Shown here piece after piece: positions 8,901 to 16,156 of a stretch of DNA of 64,000 nt. Numbering within the stretch: the stretch's first letter is position 1; each line of letters starts with the position of its first letter. The notes beneath the pieces were generated by a model, which made no database searches, was not told the DNA's origin, and worked only from the letters and a program-made list of their open reading frames with translations. Source of the DNA: Kribbella sindirgiensis. GTDB taxonomy: Bacteria > Actinomycetota > Actinomycetes > Propionibacteriales > Kribbellaceae. The stretch covers positions 124,001 through 188,000 of the forward strand of contig NZ_SJKA01000011.1 in the NCBI RefSeq assembly GCF_004331435.1. The letters run 5' to 3'. The translations under genes and the position numbers were made by a program.

Positions 8901-9064
8901 ACGGCTACCAGGCGTCCGGCGTCGGTACCCAGACAGTTGGGCTCGGTGAGGCGCAGTTGACGGCGGGCGAGCATCAGTTCACGGTGACAGTTACCGGCAA
9001 GAACGGGGCAGCAACCGGCTACCTGGTCGGAGTGGATCTGCTGGATCTTAGGCTCACCCCGTGA
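5924..9064 (+). CDS. Secreted GH172-type (DUF2961) glycoside hydrolase with FN3 and C-terminal module
   Basis: 1046 residues from the ATG at 5924, which follows GGAGGAAT; the open frame extends further upstream only as antisense of gnd. A Sec signal peptide (MLRRAVVLLMSSVLLLTGAAPASAG) leads into a DUF2961 domain, the family now classed as GH172 (difructose dianhydride and arabinofuranan/fructan-active enzymes). Features include FFAMDPDGWYSSWWPMPY and HGTGTEDYYESGWYFN. A fibronectin type III domain (about 805-905) and a beta-sandwich carbohydrate-binding-like module (RTLRVEGESM to the end) follow. It probably degrades an arabinose- or fructose-containing polysaccharide outside the cell. The next gene overlaps its stop (GTGA). 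Confidence 0.88.
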   Translation: MLRRAVVLLMSSVLLLTGAAPASAGTAEGANGPVGWEVYRNLDRLPELQTGVRTKQFSSFGRDGTNNDGFDGTYSCLRTSDAGCVIAEDSGPGEVASIWFTRDEGNVTKTGTITVELDGKQVLHGSLQDIVDGKLGAPFSYPLVANGVQTSGGVYIRVPMPYRSSMRITTQTNPYFYHVDYREFPDANGVQTFDPSDKAEDVLALLNAAGTKDPKPARPDARTTKTPVNLAPGKQLTLADTRGAGELSALRLRLPDLVGLDLKSLADDGRAFLGGSTFTMKIDPANTGVKLTRRMDLRIGNQRAKILVDGAPAGEWAPLKAQGAQWYDQSVDLPAALTAGKSQITITNEFVSSDLDFNEFAYWVDSGDKLDVGPNHVADEQAHGYAITQQNWSGEHAMSYAATDEDAARVKPSDTLLAGVRVQVTIDGQKRVDAPLGEFFGSGLGENPVRSLFFAMDPDGWYSSWWPMPYAARATVTLVNKTTYPLKGQAEVTSARDARKAADLAAGKVGYFTAISARGETTQGSDWTFADVAGRGKFVGVSQTMEGLLADGNTRGYLEGDERVSVDGERTPAIHGTGTEDYYESGWYFNAGTYSTPFHGNSAHEVRAGACIIECDGAWRLHITDSIGFENQLDFGIEHGQQDDHPAIYGSTAFLYTASKFGARETDRVDTGSASSRQQHGYVDNGTQADLSAVYEGDHDNITLTDQVRSSTQPIRFSVKIDPANRGVTLRRTSDQNSAGQSAQVIVNGKDSGTWLQPLGNTHQRWLDDNYQLPSSITAGRDRLTIELRPTGPAWTASSYVVQSLTAPYVDRRAPGTVTGLAAAGRSDNAINVTWSDVADESGVAYYNVYGAKAGGAETLLGTSPLPGFLHRGLGLGETWTYRVSAVDLAGNAGPKSAAVQATSGRTLRVEGESMLPPVSSTVAVDPQGNCCGVSWSGGAQAWIHGTKAGDKTVFGFSVPTTGSYQLSTVLTKAADYGTVDVQVDGHAAVGFDGYQASGVGTQTVGLGEAQLTAGEHQFTVTVTGKNGAATGYLVGVDLLDLRLTP

Positions 9065-9585
9065 ATCCTTTGGAGTCCCGTCGTACCGCGCTCGTCCTGA
9101 TCGATCTGATGCCGCGGATCATCGCGCTCGAGACCGCGCCGCTGAGTGGATCGGTCGTGCTCGAACGGTCCGTGGCGCTGGCCGAGGCGACGCGGTCCGC
9201 CGGCGGTTTGGTGGTGAACGTCCGGGTCGACCGGCCCGGGGTGGAGGTGCAGCCGGAGGGCAGCGGGTTCGCGCCCGAGGCTGCGCCGCGGCCCGGTGAC
9301 CTGGTGATCGTCAAGCAGACGATCGGCGCGTTCGGCCGCACTACCCTCGACGCCGAACTGCAGTCCCGCGGCATCGCGAACGTCGTCCTGGCCGGCATCG
9401 CCACGAACTTCGGCGTCGAATCCACCGGCCGCGCCGCCGCGGACCTCGGCTACGAAACCTTCTTCCTCACCGACGCCATGACCGGCCTCGACGACCATGC
9501 CCACACCTTCGCCATCACCTACACCTTCCCGCGCCTGGGCTCGGTCTGCACCACCGAGGAGTACCTGAAGGCACTGCACAAATGA
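9061..9585 (+). CDS. Isochorismatase-family hydrolase lacking the nucleophilic Cys
   Basis: 174 residues, GTG start overlapping the glycosidase stop (GTGA), so probably translationally coupled. The cysteine-hydrolase fold is clear: Asp in VLIDLMPRI (about residue 15), Lys in LVIVKQTIGAF (about 84), and the GIATNFGVESTGRAA segment. Where active isochorismatases and nicotinamidases have Cys (TNxCVxxT), this protein has Gly. Some family members such as E. coli YecD are, as I recall, altered at the same place, so a non-hydrolytic or different activity is possible. Coupling to an extracellular glycosidase is unexpected. Confidence 0.82.
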   Translation: MNPLESRRTALVLIDLMPRIIALETAPLSGSVVLERSVALAEATRSAGGLVVNVRVDRPGVEVQPEGSGFAPEAAPRPGDLVIVKQTIGAFGRTTLDAELQSRGIANVVLAGIATNFGVESTGRAAADLGYETFFLTDAMTGLDDHAHTFAITYTFPRLGSVCTTEEYLKALHK

Positions 9586-9807
9586 CCGCCCCACACACAG
9601 CTGTACCGCAGTTGCCGGCGGCTTGCGTCAGCAGGTGGTCCCGGCCTGGCCGGCCGAGTGTCGGGGAGGCGACCTTCTGAGCGCGGGGTTGCGGATCGCG
9701 GATCGCGGGAGCTTGAACAGGTTCCTTCGGCTCTCCTGTCCGATGTGTGGGCGGCGATCAACCCGATCCGGGATCATGGAACAGGCAATGGTGGGTAGGC
9801 ACCTGGT

Positions 9808-9884
9808 ATCACCTGTTCCCAGTCCCCATCACCTGTTCCCAGTCCCCCAGTGCGTGTTCCCGGTCCCCAGTGCGTGTTCCCGGT
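9808..9884. repeat. Four-unit 20-bp tandem repeat, G-rich on minus strand
   Basis: Four units with GTTCCC at 9815, 9835, 9856 and 9876 (spacing 20, 21, 20). Units 1-2 share ATCACCTGTTCCCAGTCCCC exactly; units 3-4 share CAGTGCGTGTTCCCGGT. The minus strand has at least six G-runs of three to five, so a G-quadruplex is conceivable. Confidence 0.7.
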
Positions 9885-9928
9885 ACGCCGGTATCGGCCG
9901 GCCGGTCAGCAGCGGGATGGACGCGGAG

Positions 9929-10001
9929 CTCCCCAAACCGGTTTGGGGACGATGACGTGCTGTTTTCGGGGTGCGGCGCTCCCCGAACTGGTTTGGGGAG
10001 C
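9929..10001. repeat. Pair of related palindromes
   Basis: CCCCAAACCGGTTTGGGG at 9931-9948 is a perfect 18-bp palindrome. A diverged version, CTCCCCGAACTGGTTTGGGG at 9979-9998 (extending to 10001), follows 30 bases later. Between two convergent 3' ends they could be transcription-ending hairpins or protein-binding sites. Confidence 0.6.
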
Positions 10002-10281
10002 CGGCGCACCGACGCGGTTTGCGGGGGCGCGGGGTGGCTCGACAGGGAGAGCGCCGGTGGGACGACGTACGCGCGGGAGCGATCACGCTCAGGTGCACCA
10101 GGCAGCCACTCAACACGTCCTCATGAGAGAACGCATACTCAGCCGCCCGCGCCGGCACCAACCGCCCAGACGTCAGTCACAAGAGCCGTTGTTACCGGGG
10201 AAGTGACACCTTCCGGGGGCTGTCGACAGGGAATTTCAGGTGCGGGCCCACCAGAATCTGTCGCACGGCTGTGCACTGCGC

Positions 10282-11103
10282 TCAGGTGAATAGTGCAGCG
10301 TTTTCCTCGGCCCAGACCTGCAGGGTTCGGGCGGGGTGGCCGGTGACGTCGGAAACGGTGCTGTTGACGGTGGTTTCGTCGATGGTGCCGTCGCCGAAGA
10401 AGGACTCGATGGCTTGGGCGTAGGGCTCCGGCATCGAGGCGTGGAGCGCTTCGTGGGTTTCGGCGCGGCTCATCGGGTACGCCGTCAGCGGGCGACCGAT
10501 GGCCTCCGCGAGGATCGCGACCTGTTCGACCGGGGTGAGGGCAACCGGGCCGGTGAGGCGCAGTACCTCGCCGTCGTGGGCACCCTGCAGAGCGCGGACC
10601 GCTACGTCGCCGATGTCGCGGGGATGGATCGTCGACACCGGTACGTCGGGGAACTGCACCCGCACCTCGTCGCCGGCCGCCAACTGGTCGCGCCAGCGCA
10701 GCGTGTTCGACATGAAGGAGTTCGGCCGCAGGAATGTCCACTCCAGCCCGGCCTCGCGGACCGCTTCCTCGGTGGCGTGGTGGTACGCGGCGACAGCGTT
10801 CGTCAGCTCACCGTCGAGCGAACTGCTGGACAGGACGACGACTTTCCGCACGCCGGCCCGCACCGCGTTCGCCAGCAGTTCGTCGAGCCGGTCGTAACCG
10901 CTCAACAGGAAGATCCCAGTCACCCCGGACAACGCCTCGACGAACGTTTCCGGCCGGTTCAGGTCGCCGTACACCGGATCGATGCCGGTCGGCAGTTCGC
11001 GTGCCGAGCGGATCAGTGCCCGCCCCGGAATCCCTTGTTCCGCGAGCGATTGCAGGACGGCGCCGCCCGCGTTTCCGGATGCGCCGGTAATGAGAGTCGT
11101 CAC
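10282..11103 (-). CDS. NmrA-like NAD(P)-binding oxidoreductase
   Basis: 273 residues from a GTG at 11103; an upstream ATG (11130) would add nine residues with no better ribosome site. The N-terminal TTLITGASGNAGGAV is the glycine-rich dinucleotide motif of atypical short-chain dehydrogenases of the NmrA/YtfG type, followed by PVYGDLNRPETF and GIFLLSGYD. Members bind NAD(P)H and act as quinone reductases or redox sensors; which applies here is unknown. The gene follows the phosphotransferase gene by about 30 bases on the same strand. Confidence 0.82.
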   Translation of the reverse strand: MTTLITGASGNAGGAVLQSLAEQGIPGRALIRSARELPTGIDPVYGDLNRPETFVEALSGVTGIFLLSGYDRLDELLANAVRAGVRKVVVLSSSSLDGELTNAVAAYHHATEEAVREAGLEWTFLRPNSFMSNTLRWRDQLAAGDEVRVQFPDVPVSTIHPRDIGDVAVRALQGAHDGEVLRLTGPVALTPVEQVAILAEAIGRPLTAYPMSRAETHEALHASMPEPYAQAIESFFGDGTIDETTVNSTVSDVTGHPARTLQVWAEENAALFT

Positions 11104-11133
11104 TCGCTCAACCCTGTCACAGCGCGGCAAGCC

Positions 11134-12315
11134 TCACCAGTCGCGAAATGCACCCGCGGCCGCTCGGAGGCAGATGGCGGGGTCGTCCTGGTGGTATATG
11201 CGTTCGGTGGGTTCGATGTTGTCGAGGAAGCGTTGGTATGTGAGGGCGTAGGTGAGGTAGCCGAGGACCTTCATCGGCCGGATCGCTCGCAACGGGTCGC
11301 TGCTCGGTGCGTGGTTCTTCCAGGCCGCGCACCAGACGTCGGTGACGTGCGGATGCTTCTCCGCGGGCAGGAAGTCGTGCAGGCGCTGGACGTCGAGCGC
11401 CGGGTGGCCGATGAACGCGTCGGCCCAGTCGACGATGACCCGGTTGGTGCCGTCCGAGCGCCAGTTGCCCGGATGGAAGTCGCCGTGCACGACCGTGATC
11501 GGCAGTCCGGCCGCGTCGAGTTCCTCCACGATGCCGGGGAGCTTCTGGATCAGCTGTTCCACGTCGGCCGATTCGCCGGGGGAGAGCGTGACGCGCGGCA
11601 GCAGTCGTGTGACCTCGGCGACCAGTTCCTCCGGGAGCAGGCGAGGGGCCGCGAGCGTGCCGGCCTCGGACGCCAGCGCGGCCTGAGCGGCGACCCATCG
11701 GCTCACCACGTTGTCGACGGTCGCCTGGTCCGGCTCCCAGCAGTCGGTGCCCGGGGCATGAGCGAGGAGCGACCACCGGTCGTCCGTCGACTGACCTAGT
11801 ACGGCGGGCGCCAGCGTCGCGTCGTACCGGTGAACGTGCTGAATGATGTCCGCGTCGATGCTCCCGAACCGGCTGGTGGCCTTGGCCCACGCGCCGGGGA
11901 AACGGATCAGGCACGACAGGTTCCACGTCTTCACCTGGACGGCGTCGTGCGGTCCGACGACGGTCTGCGCCCACTCGATCAACCGGCCCGGCCCGTCGAT
12001 CTCGGCCCAGGTCGATCGCAACGGGTCGGGCGCGATGATCGCGGCCCAGTCAGGCAGCGGAGTCTCGTCGAGTACGCCGTTCCGCGGTTCGTCGAGCGCC
12101 TGGACGTGGTACACGACCCGTCCGCCGCGACCGATGACGGCTTCGTCGGCGTCGACGAGTCGCAGGACCACTGTCCGAACCCCGAGCAGTTCGTCGAGAT
12201 GCCGGGTGATCGCCTCGACCTCGGCCCACCACGCCGGTTCGACGTCGAACGCGGGCGCTCGCCCGACGTACCGGTCGCCGACGCTGACCAAGGCCTCTAC
12301 CGTCTTGAGCTCCAC
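11134..12315 (-). CDS. Aminoglycoside phosphotransferase-fold kinase
   Basis: 393 residues. The protein-kinase-like APH fold is identified by the Brenner-type catalytic loop VVHGDFHPGNW and the metal-binding VIVDWADAFIGHPALDV. These enzymes transfer phosphate from ATP to a small-molecule hydroxyl. The N-terminal region is not the usual antibiotic-kinase type, so calling it a resistance enzyme is unwarranted. It lies 4 bases behind tyrS and may share its attenuated transcript. Confidence 0.8.
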   Translation of the reverse strand: MELKTVEALVSVGDRYVGRAPAFDVEPAWWAEVEAITRHLDELLGVRTVVLRLVDADEAVIGRGGRVVYHVQALDEPRNGVLDETPLPDWAAIIAPDPLRSTWAEIDGPGRLIEWAQTVVGPHDAVQVKTWNLSCLIRFPGAWAKATSRFGSIDADIIQHVHRYDATLAPAVLGQSTDDRWSLLAHAPGTDCWEPDQATVDNVVSRWVAAQAALASEAGTLAAPRLLPEELVAEVTRLLPRVTLSPGESADVEQLIQKLPGIVEELDAAGLPITVVHGDFHPGNWRSDGTNRVIVDWADAFIGHPALDVQRLHDFLPAEKHPHVTDVWCAAWKNHAPSSDPLRAIRPMKVLGYLTYALTYQRFLDNIEPTERIYHQDDPAICLRAAAGAFRDW

Positions 12316-12319
12316 CCGC

Positions 12320-13504
12320 CTACTCTCGCGTGATCCGGTGCCAAGTGCGAGCGCCGGACTTCAGCACCACGCCCGCGTCGAGTTCGACTGCCGCCAAAGG
12401 GTCGTCCACCCGTACGCCGTTGATCGCCACCGCGCCCTGCTGGAGCAGACGACGCAGCGCCGAGTTGCTGTCGTTCGGACGGGCAGCGCGCAGCAGGTCG
12501 AAGGCCGTCACGACCTCACCGGTGACGACGACCTCAGGGATGTCGTCCGGTTCGGAACGCTCGGAAAACGTGTGACGGAAGGCGTCCAGCTCGGTCTTGG
12601 CGATGCCGGCGCCGTGGTACCGGGTGACGACGGCGGCCGCCAGGCGCAGCTTGGCGTCGCGCGCCGCCGGGCCGGTCGCGTCCGCGAGTGCGGCGACCGT
12701 CTCGAGGGGGAGTTCGGTGTAGACCCGCGCGTACGGCTCGACCAGCGAGTCCGGAATGCTCATCAGTTTCCCGAACTTGTCCCGCGGACTGTCCGTCAGT
12801 CCGATGTAGTTGTTGAGCGACTTCGACTGCTTGGCGCGCCCGTCGATCCCGGGCGTGATCGTCGTCGTGATCACCACCTGCGGCGGTGCGCCCAGCCGCT
12901 GCTGGAAGTGCCGTCCGAGCTGCTCGTTGAACAGCTGGTCCGACCCCACGATCGTCAGGTCGCTCTGCATCGCGAAGCTGTCGTACCCCTGCAGCACCGG
13001 GTACACCAGTTCGTGGACGGCGATCTCCCGCCCGGCCGCGACCCGCTCGCGGAACATGTCCCGGCTCATCAGCTGTGCCTGCGTGACCTGGGCGAACAGA
13101 CTCAACAGCTCGGCCACCGGCATCGCGTCGTACCACTCGGAGTTCCGGCGTACTTCGAACACGTCAGGATCGGTGCGCAAGACGAGCGACACCTGTTCGA
13201 GGAACGACGCGGCGTTCGCGTCGATCTGCGCGGGGGTGAGGACGGGCCGGGTCTCGGAGCGCCCGGTCGGGTCGCCGACGCGCGTGGTGAGGTCGCCGAG
13301 CAGGAACACGACCCGGTGCCCGAGGTCCTGCAGCTGGCGCATCATCCACAGATTGACCGCGTGCCCGAGATGCAGGTCGGGCGCGGTGCAGTCGACGCCG
13401 TACTTGATCCGCAGCGGTCGCCCGGACTCCAGGCGCTCGCGCAGGTCGTCCTCGCCGACGATGAGGTCGGTGGTCCGGCGTAATCGGTCGATGACAGCGT
13501 TCAT
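12320..13504 (-). CDS. tyrS: Tyrosyl-tRNA synthetase, TyrRZ-like type
   Basis: 394 residues from the ATG at 13504, which has GAGAGGAA in front. It charges tRNA-Tyr. The Class I motifs are HLGH (in APDLHLGHAVNLW) and KQSKS (in a KMSKS position, followed by LNNYIGL). The C-terminal S4 RNA-binding domain (NSALRRLLQQGAVAINGVRVDDP) is present. The IKYGVDCTAPDLHLGH region resembles the TyrRZ/TyrZ group rather than the usual actinobacterial TyrRS (FDPTADSLHIGH), so it may be a second synthetase. A tyrosine-containing leader peptide and terminator-like hairpin lie upstream. Confidence 0.9.
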   Translation of the reverse strand: MNAVIDRLRRTTDLIVGEDDLRERLESGRPLRIKYGVDCTAPDLHLGHAVNLWMMRQLQDLGHRVVFLLGDLTTRVGDPTGRSETRPVLTPAQIDANAASFLEQVSLVLRTDPDVFEVRRNSEWYDAMPVAELLSLFAQVTQAQLMSRDMFRERVAAGREIAVHELVYPVLQGYDSFAMQSDLTIVGSDQLFNEQLGRHFQQRLGAPPQVVITTTITPGIDGRAKQSKSLNNYIGLTDSPRDKFGKLMSIPDSLVEPYARVYTELPLETVAALADATGPAARDAKLRLAAAVVTRYHGAGIAKTELDAFRHTFSERSEPDDIPEVVVTGEVVTAFDLLRAARPNDSNSALRRLLQQGAVAINGVRVDDPLAAVELDAGVVLKSGARTWHRITRE

Positions 13505-13559
13505 GGGGTTCCTCTCGGGACGAGGCACCTCCGAACCAGTGCCTCCGGCGAAACGGAAA

Positions 13560-13587
13560 GAGGCAGGAACCGGACGGTTCCTGCCTC
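13560..13587 (-). terminator. Attenuator hairpin before tyrS
   Basis: On the minus strand a perfect 12-bp stem, GAGGCAGGAACC with its complement, closes a 4-base loop (GTCC) and is followed by a T-rich stretch (TTTCCGTTTC). It lies 55 bases before the tyrS start and after the leader ORF. A second possible stem (13627-13635 with 13591-13599, GGCTCTGGG/CCCAGAGCC) overlaps the leader codons and could govern it. Confidence 0.75.
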
Positions 13588-13607
13588 GGAGGCTCTGGGT
13601 GCAGCGA

Positions 13608-13664
13608 CTACGGAGTGCCGGCTCCTCCCAGAGCCGGTCGATAGATCACGCAGTGCTTGGTCAC
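13608..13664 (-). CDS. tyrS leader peptide
   Basis: An 18-codon frame starting with GTG encodes VTKHCVIYRPALGGAGTP and ends in TAG just before the attenuator. One Tyr codon (TAT, codon 8) sits directly upstream of the codons that form the 5' arm of the alternative stem. Ribosome stalling on that codon when charged tRNA-Tyr is scarce would be a plausible switch. This is inference from layout; the ribosome-binding site is not obvious. Confidence 0.55.
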   Translation of the reverse strand: MTKHCVIYRPALGGAGTP

Positions 13665-13719
13665 ACCCCGAGGCTAACAGCTGCCAGACGGCCGTTGGAA
13701 TCCGATTAGGCTCGACCCC

Positions 13720-14283
13720 GTGATCGACGAGCGGGTTGTGCTGGTGGACGAGGGCGGGCGTGCGGTCGGGACCGAGGCGAAGGCGGCGGTTCACCACGCG
13801 GCGACGCCGCTGCATCTGGCGTTCTCCAGCTACGTGGTCGACGCGGCCGGGCGGGTGCTGCTGACCCGGCGGGCGCTCGACAAGCCGACCTGGCCCGGCG
13901 TCTGGACCAATAGTTGCTGCGGGCACCCACTGCCGGGTGAGCCGCTCGAGCAGGCGGTACGGCGCCGGCTCGCGGACGAACTGGCCATCGTCGTGGAGAC
14001 CGTCGAGCTGGTGCTGCCGGAGTTCCGCTACCGCGCCGAGATGCCGACCGGCATGGTCGAGAACGAGATCTGCCCGGTGTACCGAGCGTGGTGGACCGGT
14101 GACCCGACGCCGAACCCGGCCGAGGTTGCGGACTTCCGCTGGGCCGAATGGCACGAGGTACGGGACCTCCCGGACCTCTCGCCCTGGTGCCTCCTGCAAC
14201 TGGACGAGCTCCCGGAACCGCCGTCCGACTGGCCGATCGCCGACCCGACGCGACTACCGCCCGCCGCCCAGATCCAGTTCTAG
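13720..14283 (+). CDS. idi: Isopentenyl-diphosphate delta-isomerase type 1
   Basis: 187 residues, GTG start. Interconverts isopentenyl and dimethylallyl diphosphate (isoprenoid synthesis, cytosol). The Nudix-fold type 1 signature is complete: the TNSCCGHP motif carrying the catalytic Cys, RRRLADEL, and the ENEICPVYRAW segment with the catalytic Glu. Transcribed divergently from the tyrS leader. Its last 30 bases overlap the 3' end of the convergent oxidoreductase gene. Confidence 0.95.
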   Translation: MIDERVVLVDEGGRAVGTEAKAAVHHAATPLHLAFSSYVVDAAGRVLLTRRALDKPTWPGVWTNSCCGHPLPGEPLEQAVRRRLADELAIVVETVELVLPEFRYRAEMPTGMVENEICPVYRAWWTGDPTPNPAEVADFRWAEWHEVRDLPDLSPWCLLQLDELPEPPSDWPIADPTRLPPAAQIQF

Positions 14284-15123
14284 AAGATCCGCGTGTACGG
14301 CGACCGCCGCCGTACTCGCATGACCGGCCGCACCTATCGCGAGCAGCGCCGGACTGGTCGTCGTACCGACCGCGTAGACGCCCGGCATCGTGGTGCGTCC
14401 GCCCTCGTCTGTGACCACCGCCCCGTCCGCGACCTGGCATCCGAGCCGCTCGGCCAGATCGCTCTGCTGATGCTGCCGCACCACCACGAACACCCGCCGT
14501 GCCGGCAGCTCGGCCCCGTCCAGCAGCACGGAACCTTCCCGCACCTCCTTCACGGGCTCGGTCCGCACAGCCACCCCGGCCCGAACCAGCTGATCCGCCT
14601 GAACCGCGGTCAGCTCATCCCCGTCCGTGCAGAACGTCACATCGTCGCTCCACCGGCTCAGCAGCAGGGCCCGCGCCACTGACCGCTCGGGCGCCCCGCG
14701 CATCCCGATCTGCACCAGCGGCTGATCCCGCACCTCCCACCCATGACAGTGCGGACAAGCCACCACCGACTGCCCCCACCCGTCAGCCACCCCTTGTACG
14801 TCGGGCAACTCGTCCCACAACCCGGTCGCCAGTACGACGGCCCGCACCCGCTCGCCGCCGACCACGAACTCGTCACCGTCCACGCCGACGTCGTCGACCC
14901 GCAGGTCCCGGACGTCGACGCCGTACGCCGCCACCTGCCGCCGGCCCACCGCCAGCAGCTCGCCCGGCGCGAGATCCTCCACGCCGAGGAAGTTGTGCAC
15001 GTGCGACGCTGCCCGATTCCGCGCCTGCCCGTCGTCGAACAGCACCACTCGCCGCCGGGCCCGGCCCAAGGTCAGCGCCACCTGCAGCCCGGCCACACTC
15101 CCACCAACTACCGCAACATCCAT
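14254..15123 (-). CDS. Thioredoxin-reductase-like FAD/NAD(P) oxidoreductase
   Basis: 289 residues. Two dinucleotide-binding regions are visible: MDVAVVGGSVAGLQVAL at the N-terminus for FAD and a less typical second one. The redox pair is in VVACPHCHGWEVRD (CxxC), and the C-terminal MPGVYAVGTTTSP binds FAD. It is shorter than classical TrxB and belongs to the group often annotated as NAD(P)/FAD-dependent oxidoreductase in actinomycetes; its partner may be a low-molecular-weight thiol or thioredoxin. A perfect 9+9 inverted repeat lies 10 bases upstream of the start. Confidence 0.85.
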   Translation of the reverse strand: MDVAVVGGSVAGLQVALTLGRARRRVVLFDDGQARNRAASHVHNFLGVEDLAPGELLAVGRRQVAAYGVDVRDLRVDDVGVDGDEFVVGGERVRAVVLATGLWDELPDVQGVADGWGQSVVACPHCHGWEVRDQPLVQIGMRGAPERSVARALLLSRWSDDVTFCTDGDELTAVQADQLVRAGVAVRTEPVKEVREGSVLLDGAELPARRVFVVVRQHQQSDLAERLGCQVADGAVVTDEGGRTTMPGVYAVGTTTSPALLAIGAAGHASTAAVAVHADLLELDLGGGR

Positions 15124-15132
15124 GCGTTCATC

Positions 15133-15155
15133 ATACGAGATCTTCTATCTCGTAT
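15133..15155. promoter_or_regulatory. Operator-like inverted repeat
   Basis: ATACGAGAT, five bases, ATCTCGTAT: a perfect 9-bp inverted repeat in an AT-rich spot between the ketopantoate reductase stop and the oxidoreductase start. Its size and place fit a dimeric repressor site overlapping the oxidoreductase promoter. No regulator gene is adjacent. Confidence 0.65.
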
Positions 15156-15156
15156 A

Positions 15157-16143
15157 TTAAGACAGCTCGCGGAGGAGGTCAGGCCCTGACCACGAGCGGC
15201 GGTCGGTCTCGGCCGCGCGGATCAGCTCCACCAGCCGCGCGTTGACCGGAGCGGTCCGGCCGAGGGACTCCGCCAGCCGCACGACCTCGCCGTTCAGGTA
15301 GTCGATCTCGGTCGTCCGGCCGGCCTCGAGGTCCTCCCACATCGACGTCCGCGCGAGCGGGTCGACGGCGAGGACCTTGCTCGCGAGCCGCCGGAACAGG
15401 AAGTCCGGCAACCGGAGGACAGCGGGGAAGCGGTGCATCGGAACGGCCAGGAGCTGGGCCGGCCGGATCCCGGCCGCGTCGAGGAGCGCGAGCGTCTCGG
15501 CCTGCGCCGCGGCCAGGCATCGGCGGTACGCGCGCTGTGAGAGCTCGTCGCGCAACGGCAGGTTCGACAGCGCGTTGATCGGGTTGTTCAGGTTCAGCAG
15601 GAGCTTCGCCCATTGGACCGGAAGGATGTCGTCGTGCTGCGCGAGCGGCAGCCCGGCCCGTTCGAAAGCCTCCAGGTACGGCGTCAGCGCGGCATCCCGC
15701 TGTACGTCGAGCGCGCCCTCGGTGCCCTGGTGGAACACGCCGGCGCCCCGGTTCAGCACGTTGAACGGGACCATCCCGGTCACCACGGCCTGCTCGGTCA
15801 ACCGCGACCGCAGCATCTCGCCGTTCCGCACGCCGTTCTGGAAACTCACCACGACCGCGCCCGGCTTCAGCACCCCCGCGAGCTCGGCAGCAGCGCCTTC
15901 GGTCGCGGCGGACTTCACCGTCACCAGGACCAGATCCGCGTCGGCCGCACCAGCCGGCGTCGTCTCGAACGGCACATCAGCCACCCGGAGATCCGCGCCC
16001 AGGTAGTCCGTCAGGTGCAACCCGTGCTCAGCGAGCGCGGCAGCCATCCGCGGGCGGCCGACGAACGTCACCGGCGTACCGGTCGCGGCCAGCCGCCCAC
16101 CCACGTAACACCCGATCCCACCAGCACCGTAGACAGCGATCAC
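15157..16143 (-). CDS. panE: Ketopantoate reductase family (2-dehydropantoate 2-reductase)
   Basis: 328 residues. NADPH-dependent reduction of ketopantoate to pantoate in pantothenate synthesis is the usual role. The N-terminal IAVYGAGGIGCYVGGRLA is the Rossmann motif; VKSAATEG, FQNGVRNGEML and KLLLNLNNPINALSNL with the conserved Lys/Asn residues match ApbA/PanE N- and C-terminal domains. Paralogues with other 2-oxoacid substrates exist, so the pathway is likely but not certain. The repeat element copy 2 lies just upstream of its start. Confidence 0.82.
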   Translation of the reverse strand: MIAVYGAGGIGCYVGGRLAATGTPVTFVGRPRMAAALAEHGLHLTDYLGADLRVADVPFETTPAGAADADLVLVTVKSAATEGAAAELAGVLKPGAVVVSFQNGVRNGEMLRSRLTEQAVVTGMVPFNVLNRGAGVFHQGTEGALDVQRDAALTPYLEAFERAGLPLAQHDDILPVQWAKLLLNLNNPINALSNLPLRDELSQRAYRRCLAAAQAETLALLDAAGIRPAQLLAVPMHRFPAVLRLPDFLFRRLASKVLAVDPLARTSMWEDLEAGRTTEIDYLNGEVVRLAESLGRTAPVNARLVELIRAAETDRRSWSGPDLLRELS

Positions 16144-16156
16144 GGAGGAAACGGTA

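Larger units (their letters stand above)
9586..10281. other. 696-base convergent intergenic region, repeats only
   Basis: Lies between the 3' ends of two convergent genes, so no promoter is needed. Frames here lack coding character and I support no gene. It holds a four-unit tandem repeat (9808-9884) and two similar palindromes (9929-10001), listed separately. The remainder (10002-10281) shows nothing I can name. Confidence 0.5.

Noticed and set aside
9931..9948. Palindrome as a phage or IS attachment site
   Set aside because: No integrase, transposase or flanking direct repeats nearby.
9747..10289. Long open frame across the 696-base convergent gap
   Set aside because: It runs through tandem repeats and palindromes, has no coding-type third-position pattern and no ribosome site.
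11134..12315. Aminoglycoside resistance gene
   Set aside because: The APH fold alone is shared by many small-molecule kinases; no resistance-subfamily signature seen.
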